This document shows, piece by piece, positions 26,924 to 35,584 of a stretch of DNA of 64,000 nt; position 1 is the stretch's first letter, and the number at the start of each line of letters is the position of its first letter. This DNA is from Pseudomonas sp. GD04019 (GTDB taxonomy: Bacteria > Pseudomonadota > Gammaproteobacteria > Pseudomonadales > Pseudomonadaceae), in contig NZ_JAOEEA010000004.1 in NCBI RefSeq assembly GCF_029837695.1, positions 1 to 64,000 of the forward strand, in the 5' to 3' direction. A model generated the notes under the pieces. The model had not been told where the DNA came from and searched no databases. It worked only from the letters and a program-made list of their open reading frames with translations. Position numbers and translations under genes: made by a program.

Positions 26924-27051
26924 GACAGCCTCCGGTCTGGTCGGGTAGTGAACGCTAGTCCAGGCGAGGGGCCGCTGTCGGGGTGGCGGATGAAAGGCGC
27001 GGATCGAGCGGCTCGCGTATCAGGCACCGGCTCTGCTGGAAGGCAGCAGGT

Positions 27052-27552
27052 TCAATCTTCGGCCAAGGGCAGGTTGTGGGCGGAGAGGATCGCATCCCAC
27101 TCTTTTTCGAACTGGTCGCTGGATGCTGGGCTGTACAGCGTCGCGAGGTAGATAGAGTCCTTGCGTACCTCGGCGTGGCCACACTCGTAGCAGACGATGA
27201 AGTCGTAGGTATGCCCCATAGCCTGAACACTCACGCCGTGTCGGGGTGAGAAGCACCCCGCAATGGCTGGTGGTTGTGGCATCTCTGCCCATGCGTGCAG
27301 GTGCTCTAGAACCCTTTGGCGGGGTTGGCCGGAAATCTTGGCATGACCTAACGCTGGCCAGCCGAGGTAGCAGTCACCTACGCAGGTCCCTTCCGGATAG
27401 CGCGCAGGATCTGCTGGGGAAAGAGAAAAGAATTTAACTTCCTGCGCATTGGCGATGACGTCTAGCACTTCGTCCTTGTTGTCTGCCGATGCGCTACTGC
27501 CCATAAGTAACGATGCGGCGAGAGCGGCCGCCGAGATGATTTCCTTAAGCAT
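27052..27552 (-). CDS. Secreted Cys-containing protein of unknown function
   Basis: 166 residues from the ATG at 27550-27552. The signal peptide is MLKEIISAAALAASLLMGSSASA, followed by a hydrophilic mature part with CVGDC near residue 65 and CYEC near residue 130. These could form disulfides or a small metal site. The longer upstream reading frame is rejected because it lacks a ribosome site and a signal sequence. I do not recognise the family. It stands alone between the GST and sfnB-like genes, and its base composition is a little less GC-rich than its neighbours. Confidence 0.6.
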   Translation of the reverse strand: MLKEIISAAALAASLLMGSSASADNKDEVLDVIANAQEVKFFSLSPADPARYPEGTCVGDCYLGWPALGHAKISGQPRQRVLEHLHAWAEMPQPPAIAGCFSPRHGVSVQAMGHTYDFIVCYECGHAEVRKDSIYLATLYSPASSDQFEKEWDAILSAHNLPLAED

Positions 27553-27622
27553 TTGCGTAGTCCCTGTTCTGCAACGAGCTGCGAGGCTAGTACATGCACA
27601 GGGCAGGGCAAAGAGGCTGGAT

Positions 27623-27658
27623 AAAAAACGAGAGCCGCCCTGCCTGGTAACGGCTCCC
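27623..27658 (-). terminator. Probable terminator of the sfnB-like gene
   Basis: The GAGCCG / CGGCTC stem with a 13-nt loop (27632-27656) is followed on the minus strand by six T residues (27623-27628). The loop is large, so confidence is moderate. Confidence 0.6.
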
Positions 27659-27674
27659 GTGCAAAACGTGTGAG

Positions 27675-28901
27675 TCAGGAATACAGCGACGGCGTGGGCG
27701 GTACGCCGCTGGTCAGCCACTGGCCAATGTCGCGCACCTTGTAATCCAGCGGGTCGTGCAGGCTGTGCACCCGCACGTTGCGCCAGAAGCGGTCGAAACC
27801 GTAGCGCGAGGCAGTGGCACGGGCGCCCATGGCCTCGAACACCTGGCTGGTGATCTCCAGCGCCGCGCGGGCCGAGGCCACCCGCGCCTCGGCGATCAGC
27901 AGCGCCACTTCGCCACGTTCGGCGGCGCCCAGGGCCGGTTTGTCCCAGGCCTGTTGCAGGCGCTCGGCGGCCTGCTCGGCCTGCAGCAGGGCGCCGCGGT
28001 AGAGCAGCCAGAGTTCGCCGTAGCGTTTCTGGATAAAGGGGTCTTCGCGCGCCTCATCGACCCCGGCGCCGGGCCAGGGCCGCGCCTGCTCGCGGGTGTA
28101 GCGCAGGGCGCCATCCAGCGCACCCTGGGCGTTGCCCAGGTAGAGCTGGGTGAGGATCAGCTGCGACACGCACACCCGCAGGCTGCTGCGCGGGCTCTGG
28201 CCGCCGGACACCAGCAGCTCGTCGCGGTCGACGAAGACGTTCTCGAACTGCACGGTGCCGCTGTCGGTCTGGCGCTGGCCGAAGGCATCCCAGTCGTCGT
28301 TGATCGCCAGGCCCTCGCGTTGCGCCGGCAACACCAGGAACACCCGCTCCGTGGCGCTGGTGCCGCGCGGTGCGCTCACCACCAGGGCATCGGAACCGAG
28401 GGCGCCGGAGCAGAACGACTTGCGCCCGTTCAGCTCGAAGTGTTCCTCGCGCGGCGCCAGGCTCAGGCCGAGGTCGCGGCCATTGGTGGCGTTGCCCCAG
28501 AACCAGCGCTCGCGCACCGCGCGGGTCAGCCAGTGGCGCTGCTGTTCGGCGCTGCCGTGCAGGAGAACGGTGGCCACCTGCAGGTGGTTGAAGGCGAACA
28601 GGTGGGCCAGCGAACTGTCGGCCGCGGCCAGGTGGCGGACGATGCGATAGATCTCCGGCCAGGAGCGTTCCTGGCCATCGAAGCGTTGTGGAATGGCCAG
28701 GCTCAGCAGGCCACTGTCGCGGATCAGCTCGCGTTCGGCACGCGCATGGCCGCCACGGCGGTCGCGCTCCACCGCGCTTTCCGCCAGCTTGCGCGCCAGG
28801 CGTTCGACGCGGGCGGTGAGGTTGCCGAAGTCGGCGGGGAACAGCCGCGCATCCAGCAGCGGTTCGGCCTGTGGATGCAGGTGGCGGGCTTCACTGACCA
28901 T
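27675..28901 (-). CDS. SfnB/DszC-like acyl-CoA-dehydrogenase-fold oxidoreductase
   Basis: 408 residues from the ATG at 28899-28901, which overlaps the end of the upstream binding-protein gene by 11 bp. It has an acyl-CoA dehydrogenase fold: a helical N-terminal domain, a flavin-site strand region (FWGNATNGRDLGLSLAPREEHFELNGRKSFCSGALGSD) and a C-terminal helical bundle ending SRYGFDRFWRNVRVHSLHDP. That ending, and the absence of the catalytic Glu motif of true dehydrogenases, match the FMN-dependent DszC/SfnB group found in sulfur-scavenging clusters. It probably helps oxidise or desulfurise an organosulfur compound using reduced flavin, perhaps from SsuE. The substrate is unknown. Confidence 0.85.
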   Translation of the reverse strand: MVSEARHLHPQAEPLLDARLFPADFGNLTARVERLARKLAESAVERDRRGGHARAERELIRDSGLLSLAIPQRFDGQERSWPEIYRIVRHLAAADSSLAHLFAFNHLQVATVLLHGSAEQQRHWLTRAVRERWFWGNATNGRDLGLSLAPREEHFELNGRKSFCSGALGSDALVVSAPRGTSATERVFLVLPAQREGLAINDDWDAFGQRQTDSGTVQFENVFVDRDELLVSGGQSPRSSLRVCVSQLILTQLYLGNAQGALDGALRYTREQARPWPGAGVDEAREDPFIQKRYGELWLLYRGALLQAEQAAERLQQAWDKPALGAAERGEVALLIAEARVASARAALEITSQVFEAMGARATASRYGFDRFWRNVRVHSLHDPLDYKVRDIGQWLTSGVPPTPSLYS

Positions 28902-29865
28902 CGCGCGGCTCCGGTTGCCAGATGGCCACCTGGCTGGCGTCCACGCGCTTGGGCAGCAGGCCTTCGGCGAAGAAGGCATCGGCGATCTTCTGCTGCTCGG
29001 CCAGGCTGCCCGGCTGCACGGCACGCACCTGATAGCTGCGGCGGCCGTTGGCCTGCTGGACGATGGCCGAGTCGAGGTTGCCCCACAGCGGGCCGAGGAT
29101 CTTCGCCGCGTCGGCCGGGTTAGCGCGCAGCCAGTCGCCGGCCTTGACCAGCTCGCCATACACGGTCTGCAGCACCTGCGGGTGCTGGGCGGCGAAACTT
29201 GTGCTGGTCAGGTAGTAACGCTGGTAACTGGCCAGACCCTGGCTGTCGGCCAGGGTGCGGGTCGGCAGCTGGCGCTGGGCGGCGCTGAGGAAGGGTTCCC
29301 AGATCACCCAGGCGTCGACCTTGCCGTTCTCGAAGGCGGCACGGCCGTCGGCCGGGGTCAGGTAGGCCGGCTGGATGTCGCTGAACTTCAGGTTGGCCTT
29401 GGCCAGCGCGGCGATCAGCAGGTAGTGGGCGCCGGCGGCCTTGGTCACCGCCACCTTCTTGCCCTTGAGGTCGGCTAGGGCCTGCAGCGGCGAGCCATCG
29501 CGCACCAGGATCGCCTGGGCGGCCGGCGAGGGCGCTTCCTGGGCGAAGTAGGCGAGTTTGGCGCCGGCGGCCTGGGCGAACACCGGCACCGTATCGGCGA
29601 CATCGGCGGACAAGTCGATATTGCCGACGTTGAGTGCCTCCAGCAGCGGCTGGCCGCTGGCGAACTCGTGCCAGCTGACCTTGATGTCCTGACCGGCCAG
29701 GGCTTTTTCCAGGGTGCCCTGGCTCTTCAGCAGGCTGATCAGGGTGGAGGATTTCTGGTAGCCGATGCGCAGGGCGGTTTCGGCGTGGGCGGGCAGGGCG
29801 GCGAACAGCCCGAGACTCAGGCCGAGGCCGAGCAGGGTGCGGCGGGAAAGAGAATGGCGGGACAT
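28891..29865 (-). CDS. SsuA-like sulfonate-type periplasmic binding protein with a Tat-like signal
   Basis: 324 residues. The N-terminus MSRHSLSRRTLLGLGLSLGLFAALPAHA has a twin-arginine motif (SRRTLLG) before the hydrophobic core and an AHA cleavage site. The mature start TALRIGYQKSSTLISLLKSQGTLEK is the SsuA/AtsR signature, and GKVDAWVIWEPFLSAAQ is also conserved. It binds a sulfonate or sulfate ester for an ABC importer. No permease or ATPase is encoded with it; the only partner gene is the sfnB-like gene downstream. It may use the importer at 32628-34203 or SsuBC. AAGAGG precedes the ATG. Confidence 0.88.
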   Translation of the reverse strand: MSRHSLSRRTLLGLGLSLGLFAALPAHAETALRIGYQKSSTLISLLKSQGTLEKALAGQDIKVSWHEFASGQPLLEALNVGNIDLSADVADTVPVFAQAAGAKLAYFAQEAPSPAAQAILVRDGSPLQALADLKGKKVAVTKAAGAHYLLIAALAKANLKFSDIQPAYLTPADGRAAFENGKVDAWVIWEPFLSAAQRQLPTRTLADSQGLASYQRYYLTSTSFAAQHPQVLQTVYGELVKAGDWLRANPADAAKILGPLWGNLDSAIVQQANGRRSYQVRAVQPGSLAEQQKIADAFFAEGLLPKRVDASQVAIWQPEPRDGQ

Positions 29866-30209
29866 GACAGGCCTCTTGTCAGGGCGCGTCCCGGCGGTAC
29901 GAGGCGGCGGAACACGGAAACTTCAGAAGAAACAGGGCGAAGTCCGGTGATCCGGTAGAGCAAAGCTAGTCGATCTAAAAAACCGCCGGCCAATACTTTT
30001 CAGGAATTAGCTTATGAGTCTGTTCGATGACGACTTATATTCTTTTTAGTTACATAAAAGTGAAAAATAATTCTTTTTGGAGATTATGAAAATCCCCTAG
30101 ATTTGCCGCCAAGCCGCCAGCGGACCACCGCACCGAGCCCGAACTTTATAAGGGGCTCCATCGCCAACCCGAGCCCCAGACAACTAGAACAGCATCTGGA
30201 GCATCGAGC
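29866..30209. promoter_or_regulatory. Divergent promoter region with an AT-rich CysB-type stretch
   Basis: 344 bp without a gene, between the binding-protein gene (minus) and the porin gene (plus). Positions 30031-30080 are strongly AT-rich with the blocks TTATATTCTTTTTAG and AAATAATTCTTTTTGG, like the sequences before oscA and lsfA. The rest shows no repeat or reading frame that I can support. It probably drives both transcripts under sulfur control. Confidence 0.55.
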
Positions 30210-31544
30210 ATGAATAAGTCGTCCCTGGCCCTGGCTATCGCCCTCGGCGTGATCGCCCAGCAGGCTTCCGCCGCCGGCTTCATCGAAGACAGCAAGGCCA
30301 CCATCGGCCTGCGCAATTTCTATTACGACCTGAACACCAAGAACACCGCCGACGATCGCGGCGCAGTCAACGAGTGGGGCCAGGGCTTCCTCTTCAACTA
30401 CACCTCCGGCTACACCGAGGGTACTGTCGGCTTCGGTCTGGACGCGGTCGGCCTGCTCGGCCTCAAGCTGGATGGCGGTGGCGATGGCGACGTCAGTGAC
30501 AGCCGCAAGCCCGGCCAGCTGTTCCCGCTGGACCGCGACGGCAAGGCCGTGGACGACTACAGCAAGGCCGGCGTGACTGCCAAGGTCCGCCTGTCCAAGA
30601 CCGAGGCCCGCCTCGGCACCCTGCAGCCCAAGCTGCCGGTGGTGACCTTCAACGACGGTCGCCTGCTGCCGCAACTGTTCGAGGGTGGCCAGGTCACCTC
30701 CAGCGAGATCGACAACCTGACCCTCACCGCCGGCCAGCTGGAGCACACCAAGACCCGCTCCTCCACCGACGACATTTCCCTGCGCATCGCCGGCGCCACT
30801 GCGGTTGGCGGCGTGCAGGCCGACAGCAACAAGTTCTACTACGGCGGTGCCGACTACAAGATCGGCAAGGACCTGCTGGCGCAGTACTACTACGGCAACC
30901 TGGACGACTTCTACAAACAGCACTTCCTCGGCCTGACCCACAACTGGGCGATCGGTCCGGGCGCGCTGAAGACCGACCTGCGTTACTTCCACAGTGATTC
31001 CGATGGCAAGAACGGCAGCCTTGCCGGTCGCGCCGACGGCTATCTGGCCCAGGGCGAGATCAACGGCGCCAACCGGGTGACCGGTGTCGAGGTGGACAAC
31101 GACACCTGGAGCGCCCTGTTCACCTACACCCTTGGCGGCCACGCGCTGAGCGCCGGCTACCAGCAGGTCTCGGGCGACAGCGCCTTCCCCTTCCTCAACC
31201 AGGGTGACGGCTCCACCGCCTACCTGATCACCGACCGCCAGATCGGCAAGTTCCTCTCCGCCGGCGAGCGCACCTGGCTGGCCGAGTACGCCTACGACTT
31301 CACCAAGGTCGGCGTACCGGGCCTGAAGGCCACCGCCACCTACCTGTCCGGTGACAACATCGATGCCGTTGGCGGCGACCGCAAGGAATGGGAACGCGAC
31401 TTCCGCCTCGACTACGTGCTGCAGGAAGGTGCTCTGAAAGGCCTCGGCTTCTCCTGGCGCAACGCCTCGCTGCGTGGCAACACCACCGCGACCGATGCCG
31501 ATGAAAACCGCCTGATCGTCAGCTACACCCTGTCGCTGCTCTGA
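30210..31544 (+). CDS. OprD-family outer-membrane porin
   Basis: 444 residues. The signal peptide (MNKSSLALAIALGVIAQQASA) is followed by AGFIEDSKATIGLRNFYYD, the standard OprD-family start; the family element NEWGQGFLFNYTSGYTEGTVGFGLDAVGLLG and a C-terminal strand ending ...IVSYTLSLL also match. OprD porins are 18-stranded barrels specific for small carboxylates or amino acids. Here the gene leads a sulfonate-type ABC transporter operon, so it may admit an organosulfur anion. GGAG lies 9 nt before the ATG. Confidence 0.92.
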   Translation: MNKSSLALAIALGVIAQQASAAGFIEDSKATIGLRNFYYDLNTKNTADDRGAVNEWGQGFLFNYTSGYTEGTVGFGLDAVGLLGLKLDGGGDGDVSDSRKPGQLFPLDRDGKAVDDYSKAGVTAKVRLSKTEARLGTLQPKLPVVTFNDGRLLPQLFEGGQVTSSEIDNLTLTAGQLEHTKTRSSTDDISLRIAGATAVGGVQADSNKFYYGGADYKIGKDLLAQYYYGNLDDFYKQHFLGLTHNWAIGPGALKTDLRYFHSDSDGKNGSLAGRADGYLAQGEINGANRVTGVEVDNDTWSALFTYTLGGHALSAGYQQVSGDSAFPFLNQGDGSTAYLITDRQIGKFLSAGERTWLAEYAYDFTKVGVPGLKATATYLSGDNIDAVGGDRKEWERDFRLDYVLQEGALKGLGFSWRNASLRGNTTATDADENRLIVSYTLSLL

Positions 31545-31552
31545 TCGACAAC

Positions 31553-31572
31553 GGCGGGGCTGCGGCCCCGCC
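31553..31572 (+). terminator. GC-rich stem-loop after the porin gene
   Basis: GGCGGGGC / GCCCCGCC with loop TGCG lies 8 bp after the porin stop and has no T-run. It may act as a partial terminator or as an mRNA 3' stabiliser between the porin and the transporter genes. Confidence 0.45.
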
Positions 31573-31631
31573 CTCTCCTGACCTGGCCGCCAACGGTTGG
31601 GAAGGCCTCACCCGAGTCCAAGGAGATTCCC

Positions 31632-32624
31632 ATGAAAAGCTTCAAGCCCCGCCATCTGCTCGCCGCGCTGCTCGCCACCACCCTGCCGCTCGCTACCCAC
31701 GCCGCCGAACCCAAGGAAGTCCGTCTGGACTACGCCTACTACGCGCCGACCAGCCTGGTGCTGAAGGATCAGGGCATCCTCGAGAAACGCCTGGCCGCCG
31801 ACGGTATTTCCGTGAAGTGGGTGTTCAGCCAGGGCAGCAACCGCTCCCTCGAATATCTCAACGGTGGCAGCGTCGACTTCGCTTCCACTGCCGGCCTCGC
31901 CGCCGTACTGAGCCGCGCCAACGGCAGCCCGGTGAAGACCGTGTACATCGCCAGCCGTCCGGAGTGGACCGCCCTGGCCGTGCCCAAGGATTCGTCGATC
32001 AAGACCCTGGCCGACCTCAAGGGCAAGAAGGTCGCCGCCACCAAGGGCACCGACCCCTACCTGTTCCTCCTGCGCAGCCTGCACAGTGCCGGCCTGGGCA
32101 AGGGCGATGTGGAGATCGTCCACCTGCAGCACCCGGATGGCCGCGTGGCCCTGGAGCGTGGCGACGTGGACGCCTGGGCCGGCCTCGACCCGCACCTCGC
32201 CGCCAGCCAACTGCAGGCCGGCTCGCGCCTGCTGTACCGCAACGTCGACTTCAACAGCTACGGCGTGCTCAACGTCAGCGACAAATTCCTCAAGGAGCAG
32301 CCGCAGCTGATCGGCAAGGTCATCGCCGCGTACGAGGAGGCGCGCCAGTGGACCATCGCCCACCCGCAACAGACCGCCGAGCTGCTGGCCAGGGAAGCCA
32401 AGCTGCCGCTGGAAGTGGCCAAGCTGCAACTGTCGCGCACCGATTTCAGCAATCCGCAGCCGGGTGCCGAACATGTCGCCGCGTTGAAGGCCGCCGCGCC
32501 GATCCTGCTCGACGAGCAACTGGTGCGTCCTGGCACCGACGTGGCCGCCGTGGTCGATCAGCTGATCAGCCCGCAGCTGGCCGTCGGCGTGATTGGCCAA
32601 CCAGTGGCCAAGGCAGAGCAATAA
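31632..32624 (+). CDS. Sulfonate/sulfate-ester type ABC binding protein
   Basis: 330 residues with a signal peptide ending THA-AEPKE. The fold signatures are those of the SsuA/AtsR/TauA family (FASTAGLAAVLSRANGSPVKTVYIA, DLKGKKVAATKGTDPYLFLLRSL, GDVDAWAGLDPHLAAS). The first strand reads RLDYAYYAPTSLVLKDQG instead of the IGYQK seen in SsuA, so the ligand probably differs from that of SsuA at 40475-41443. AAGGAG lies just upstream. It is followed at once by its permease and ATPase, resembling the atsRBC sulfate-ester cluster of P. putida S-313; this assignment is tentative. Confidence 0.85.
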   Translation: MKSFKPRHLLAALLATTLPLATHAAEPKEVRLDYAYYAPTSLVLKDQGILEKRLAADGISVKWVFSQGSNRSLEYLNGGSVDFASTAGLAAVLSRANGSPVKTVYIASRPEWTALAVPKDSSIKTLADLKGKKVAATKGTDPYLFLLRSLHSAGLGKGDVEIVHLQHPDGRVALERGDVDAWAGLDPHLAASQLQAGSRLLYRNVDFNSYGVLNVSDKFLKEQPQLIGKVIAAYEEARQWTIAHPQQTAELLAREAKLPLEVAKLQLSRTDFSNPQPGAEHVAALKAAAPILLDEQLVRPGTDVAAVVDQLISPQLAVGVIGQPVAKAEQ

Positions 32625-32627
32625 GTC

Positions 32628-33482
32628 ATGCCTGCTAGCAGTCTGCTCGCCACCCTGCTGGCCGCCCGTACGGCCGTGCGTGGCGAGCACGAGCTCAGCA
32701 CCCTTCGCCCATGGTCGGGCAACTGGCGCGGGCTGCTGCTGCCGCTGGCGCTGCTGCTGGTGCTGGTGCTGGAGGCGCTGGTACGCCTGGACTGGATACC
32801 GGCGCACCAGCTGCCGGCGCCCAGCCAGGTCGGCCAGACCCTCTGGTGGCTGGCTGTTGGTGGCGAGCTGTGGGGGCACATCGGCGTCAGCCTGGCGCGG
32901 GTCGCCGCCGGTTTCGCCATCGGTGCGGCACTGGCCGTGCTGATCGGTGCCTGGGTCGGCCTCAGCCGCCGCGCGGAGAGCTACTTGGAGCCGACCTTCC
33001 AGGCCCTGCGGGCGATCCCCAGTCTGGCCTGGGTGCCGTTGCTGCTGCTATGGCTGGGCATCGACGAGACACCCAAGGTGGTGCTGATCGCCCTCGGCGC
33101 CTTTTTCCCGGTCTACCTGGCGCTGCTCGCCGGCATCCGCAACGTCGACCGCAAGCTGGTCGAGGTGGGGCGGTTGCATCGTCTGTCCGGCGTCGCCCTG
33201 ACCCGGCGCATCCTCCTGCCGGCGGCGCTGCCGAGCCTGTTCACCGGCCTGCGCGGGGCGCTCAGCCTGAGCTGGATGTTCCTCGTCGCCGCCGAGCTGA
33301 TCGCCGCCACCCAGGGCCTCGGTTATCTGCTCAGCGACGGTCGAGAGACCTCGCGCCCGGACCTGGTGATCGCCGCCATCCTCCTGCTCGCCGTGCTCGG
33401 CAAGCTCAGCGACGGCCTGCTCAAGAGCATCGAGGTGCGCGCCCTGCACTGGCGCGACAGCTTCGTCGGCGGGGAGGGCTGA
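32628..33482 (+). CDS. Sulfonate-type ABC transporter permease
   Basis: 284 residues with six predicted membrane helices and the SsuC/TauC EAA region VGRLHRLSGVALTRRILLPAALPSLFTGLRGALS. It begins 3 bp after the binding-protein gene. The N-terminus carries about 30 extra polar residues before the first helix. It forms the inner-membrane channel of the second organosulfur importer in the window. About one base separates it from the ATPase gene. Confidence 0.9.
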   Translation: MPASSLLATLLAARTAVRGEHELSTLRPWSGNWRGLLLPLALLLVLVLEALVRLDWIPAHQLPAPSQVGQTLWWLAVGGELWGHIGVSLARVAAGFAIGAALAVLIGAWVGLSRRAESYLEPTFQALRAIPSLAWVPLLLLWLGIDETPKVVLIALGAFFPVYLALLAGIRNVDRKLVEVGRLHRLSGVALTRRILLPAALPSLFTGLRGALSLSWMFLVAAELIAATQGLGYLLSDGRETSRPDLVIAAILLLAVLGKLSDGLLKSIEVRALHWRDSFVGGEG

Positions 33483-33483
33483 G

Positions 33484-34203
33484 ATGAGCGCATTGCTGGA
33501 ACTACGCGGCATTCGCAAGGCCTTCGCCCGCCAGCGGGTGCTGGACGATATCGACCTCAGCCTGGCGCCGGGCGAGATCGTCAGCCTGCTCGGCCCCAGT
33601 GGCTGCGGCAAGAGCACCCTGCTGCGCATCGCTGCCGGCCTCGACCAGGATTTCACTGGCGGTCTGGCGCATAACCCGTTGCTGGATTTCGGCGGTGGCA
33701 GCGGTATCGGCGTGGTGTTTCAGGAAGCACGGCTGATGCCCTGGCTGAACGTGGCGCAGAACGTCGGCTTCGCCGAGGGTCGTGGCGCCGATACGCAGTG
33801 GATCGAGCAGCTGCTGGAGGATGTCGGCCTGGCGGGGCAGGGCGGCAAGTTGCCCAAGCAGCTCTCCGGCGGCATGGCCCAGCGCGTGGCCATCGCCCGC
33901 GGCCTGTACCAGCGTCCGCAGGTGCTGTTGCTGGACGAGCCGTTCAGCGCGGTGGACGCCTTCACCCGCATGAAGCTGCAGGACCTGGTGGTGCGCCTGG
34001 CCGATCGCTACGGCATTGCCCTGCTGCTGGTTACCCACGATCTGGACGAGGCGTTCTACCTAAGCGACCGGGTGCTGATCCTCGGTGGCAGTCCCAGTCG
34101 CATCCAGCGTGAACTAGCTGTGCCGCTCCCCCACCCACGTGACCGCCGCGCGGTGGAGCTGGCCTACCTGCGCGGCGAGGCGCTGACCGAGCTGACGCTG
34201 TAA
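33484..34203 (+). CDS. Sulfonate-type ABC transporter ATPase
   Basis: 239 residues. Walker A GPSGCGKS (about 37-44), Q-loop VFQEARLMPW, signature LSGGMAQRVAIARGL, Walker B LLLDEPFSAVD and H-loop LLVTHD are all present. The LSGGM form and VFQEARLMPW are typical of the SsuB/TauB group. It powers the permease encoded just upstream and may also serve the orphan binding protein at 28891-29865. A terminator follows at 34230-34255. Confidence 0.92.
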   Translation: MSALLELRGIRKAFARQRVLDDIDLSLAPGEIVSLLGPSGCGKSTLLRIAAGLDQDFTGGLAHNPLLDFGGGSGIGVVFQEARLMPWLNVAQNVGFAEGRGADTQWIEQLLEDVGLAGQGGKLPKQLSGGMAQRVAIARGLYQRPQVLLLDEPFSAVDAFTRMKLQDLVVRLADRYGIALLLVTHDLDEAFYLSDRVLILGGSPSRIQRELAVPLPHPRDRRAVELAYLRGEALTELTL

Positions 34204-34229
34204 ACGAACCTCAAGGTGGAAGCACTTAT

Positions 34230-34255
34230 CCGGGCCCGCGTGGCCCGGTTTTTTT
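34230..34255 (+). terminator. Rho-independent terminator of the second sulfonate transporter operon
   Basis: The stem CCGGGCC / GGCCCGG (5-nt loop) is followed by seven T residues (34249-34255), 26 bp after the ATPase stop. Confidence 0.9.
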
Positions 34256-34256
34256 A

Positions 34257-34877
34257 TCAGCTGCGCTGCAGCGAAGAGGCGGCCAGGCCCAGCCCCAGTG
34301 CCACCAGCACGCCACCGATGGCCCGTTCGATCAGGTGGCGACTGCGGGCGACGAAGCCGCGCGCGGCCTCCGAGGACAACCCATAGGCCACCAGGGCGAA
34401 CCAGAACAGGTGGGCCACGGCCATGAACAGGCCATAGCCGAGCTGGGTCAGGGTGGTGGTGTCCGGGCTGATTACCTGGGTGAATAGGGCGACCACGAAC
34501 AGCGTGGTCTTGGGGTTCAGCGCGTTGGTCAGGAAGCCCACGCGCAGCGCTTGCCAGTCGCTCAGTTGCGGTGCGGCCACTGCTTGCTGCGGGTCGACCT
34601 TGCGGCTGCGCAGCATGCCGATGCCGAGCCAGATCAGGTAGGCGGCGCCGGCGAACTTGACCAGGTTGAACAGCAGGATCGACTGGGAGATCAGCAGGCC
34701 GATGCCAAGCATCGAGTAGGTCACGTGGACCAGCACGCCGAGGCTGATGCCCAGCGCCGTGAGCAGCCCGGAGCGGCGCGAGAGAAACATGCTGTTGCGG
34801 CTGACCATGGCGAAGTCGGCGCCGGGGCTGATCACGGCGAGCAGGGTGATGGTGACGACCGAGACGAGTTCGAGCAT
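34257..34877 (-). CDS. LysE/RhtB-family amino-acid exporter
   Basis: 206 residues from the ATG at 34875-34877. The LysE-family start VVTITLLAVISPGADFAMVSRNSM, a later ALNPKTTLFVVALFTQVI region and about six membrane helices support the call. Family members export amino acids or their derivatives through the inner membrane. The gene is convergent with the transporter operon, and its 5' side faces a REPIN and the RAYT gene. The substrate is unknown. Confidence 0.9.
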   Translation of the reverse strand: MLELVSVVTITLLAVISPGADFAMVSRNSMFLSRRSGLLTALGISLGVLVHVTYSMLGIGLLISQSILLFNLVKFAGAAYLIWLGIGMLRSRKVDPQQAVAAPQLSDWQALRVGFLTNALNPKTTLFVVALFTQVISPDTTTLTQLGYGLFMAVAHLFWFALVAYGLSSEAARGFVARSRHLIERAIGGVLVALGLGLAASSLQRS

Positions 34878-34937
34878 GGCGCAGTCCGTTTCGCGGGTGG
34901 GCTGCTCAAGATGGCGGCAGCCGGCGCTGCCTGCAAG

Positions 34938-34992
34938 CGCGGGTTTCACACGCCCTACGCTGGCGGCGAAAGTAGGGCGGGTGAAACCCGCG
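34938..34992. repeat. REPIN (GGGCGGGTGAAACCC type) 3' of the RAYT gene
   Basis: Arms at 34938-34958 and 34972-34992 (core GCGGGTTTCA / TGAAACCCGC, one mismatch) with a 13-nt loop. It lies 6 bp from the RAYT stop codon. The same sequence type occurs on the other side of the RAYT (35585-35627), at 40339-40392, and as a single REP at 44885-44905. Confidence 0.93.
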
Positions 34993-34997
34993 CGGTC

Positions 34998-35537
34998 TTA
35001 CTCGCCACCCGGTATGTCTGAGCCCTTCGAGCCGCCCCAGTCCGCTGGATAGGTGCCCCGGCGCACGTAGCGATGGAAGGATGACCAGGGCCAGTCGGCG
35101 ACGCGCTGTACCAAGCCATGTTTGAGTGGATTGCCGTGCAGGTAGTCGAGATGGCTGCGCAGATCGGCCTCATCGCGGATCAGATGTTCCCAGAATCTGT
35201 TCTGCCAGAGGCTGCTCTGGTTCTTTGCTCTCCGCCGCCCGCTCAGTAGTTCCGGACGGTGATACGACGGACAGGCCGCAGCGACATGGCGCTTGATCAG
35301 CCGCCAGCGGTCGGAGAAATCTGCATCACCCTCAGGCAGGGTCCAGATCGTATGCATATGGTCTGGCAGCAGCACCCAGCCATCGATGCGGAATGGCTGC
35401 CGACCTCGCACCAGGTCGATGGCCTCGCGGAGAGCTTCCCGCACATCGTCTTTGGTCAGAATGGCCTGACGGCCATAGGTGACGACGGTAAAGAAGTAGG
35501 TTCCACCGGGAACAATGGCACGTCTGTAATAGGGCAT
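34998..35537 (-). CDS. REP-associated tyrosine transposase (RAYT)
   Basis: 179 residues from the ATG at 35535-35537 (AAGGAT 7 nt upstream). It has the Y1 HUH-type nuclease of the IS200-related RAYT family: the metal-binding pair in LLPDHMHTIW (H60 and H62) and the candidate nucleophile Y132 in DYLHGNPLKHGL, plus NRFWEHLIRDEADL. RAYTs process single-stranded REP hairpins and are thought to spread and maintain REPINs. This one lies between two REPINs of the GGGCGGGTGAAACCC type, which marks those repeats as its cognate substrate. The reading frame is intact. Confidence 0.93.
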   Translation of the reverse strand: MPYYRRAIVPGGTYFFTVVTYGRQAILTKDDVREALREAIDLVRGRQPFRIDGWVLLPDHMHTIWTLPEGDADFSDRWRLIKRHVAAACPSYHRPELLSGRRRAKNQSSLWQNRFWEHLIRDEADLRSHLDYLHGNPLKHGLVQRVADWPWSSFHRYVRRGTYPADWGGSKGSDIPGGE

Positions 35538-35584
35538 CACAACATCCTTGTTGTGGCGAGTGGCTCGGGCAGTCTAATCCGGCA

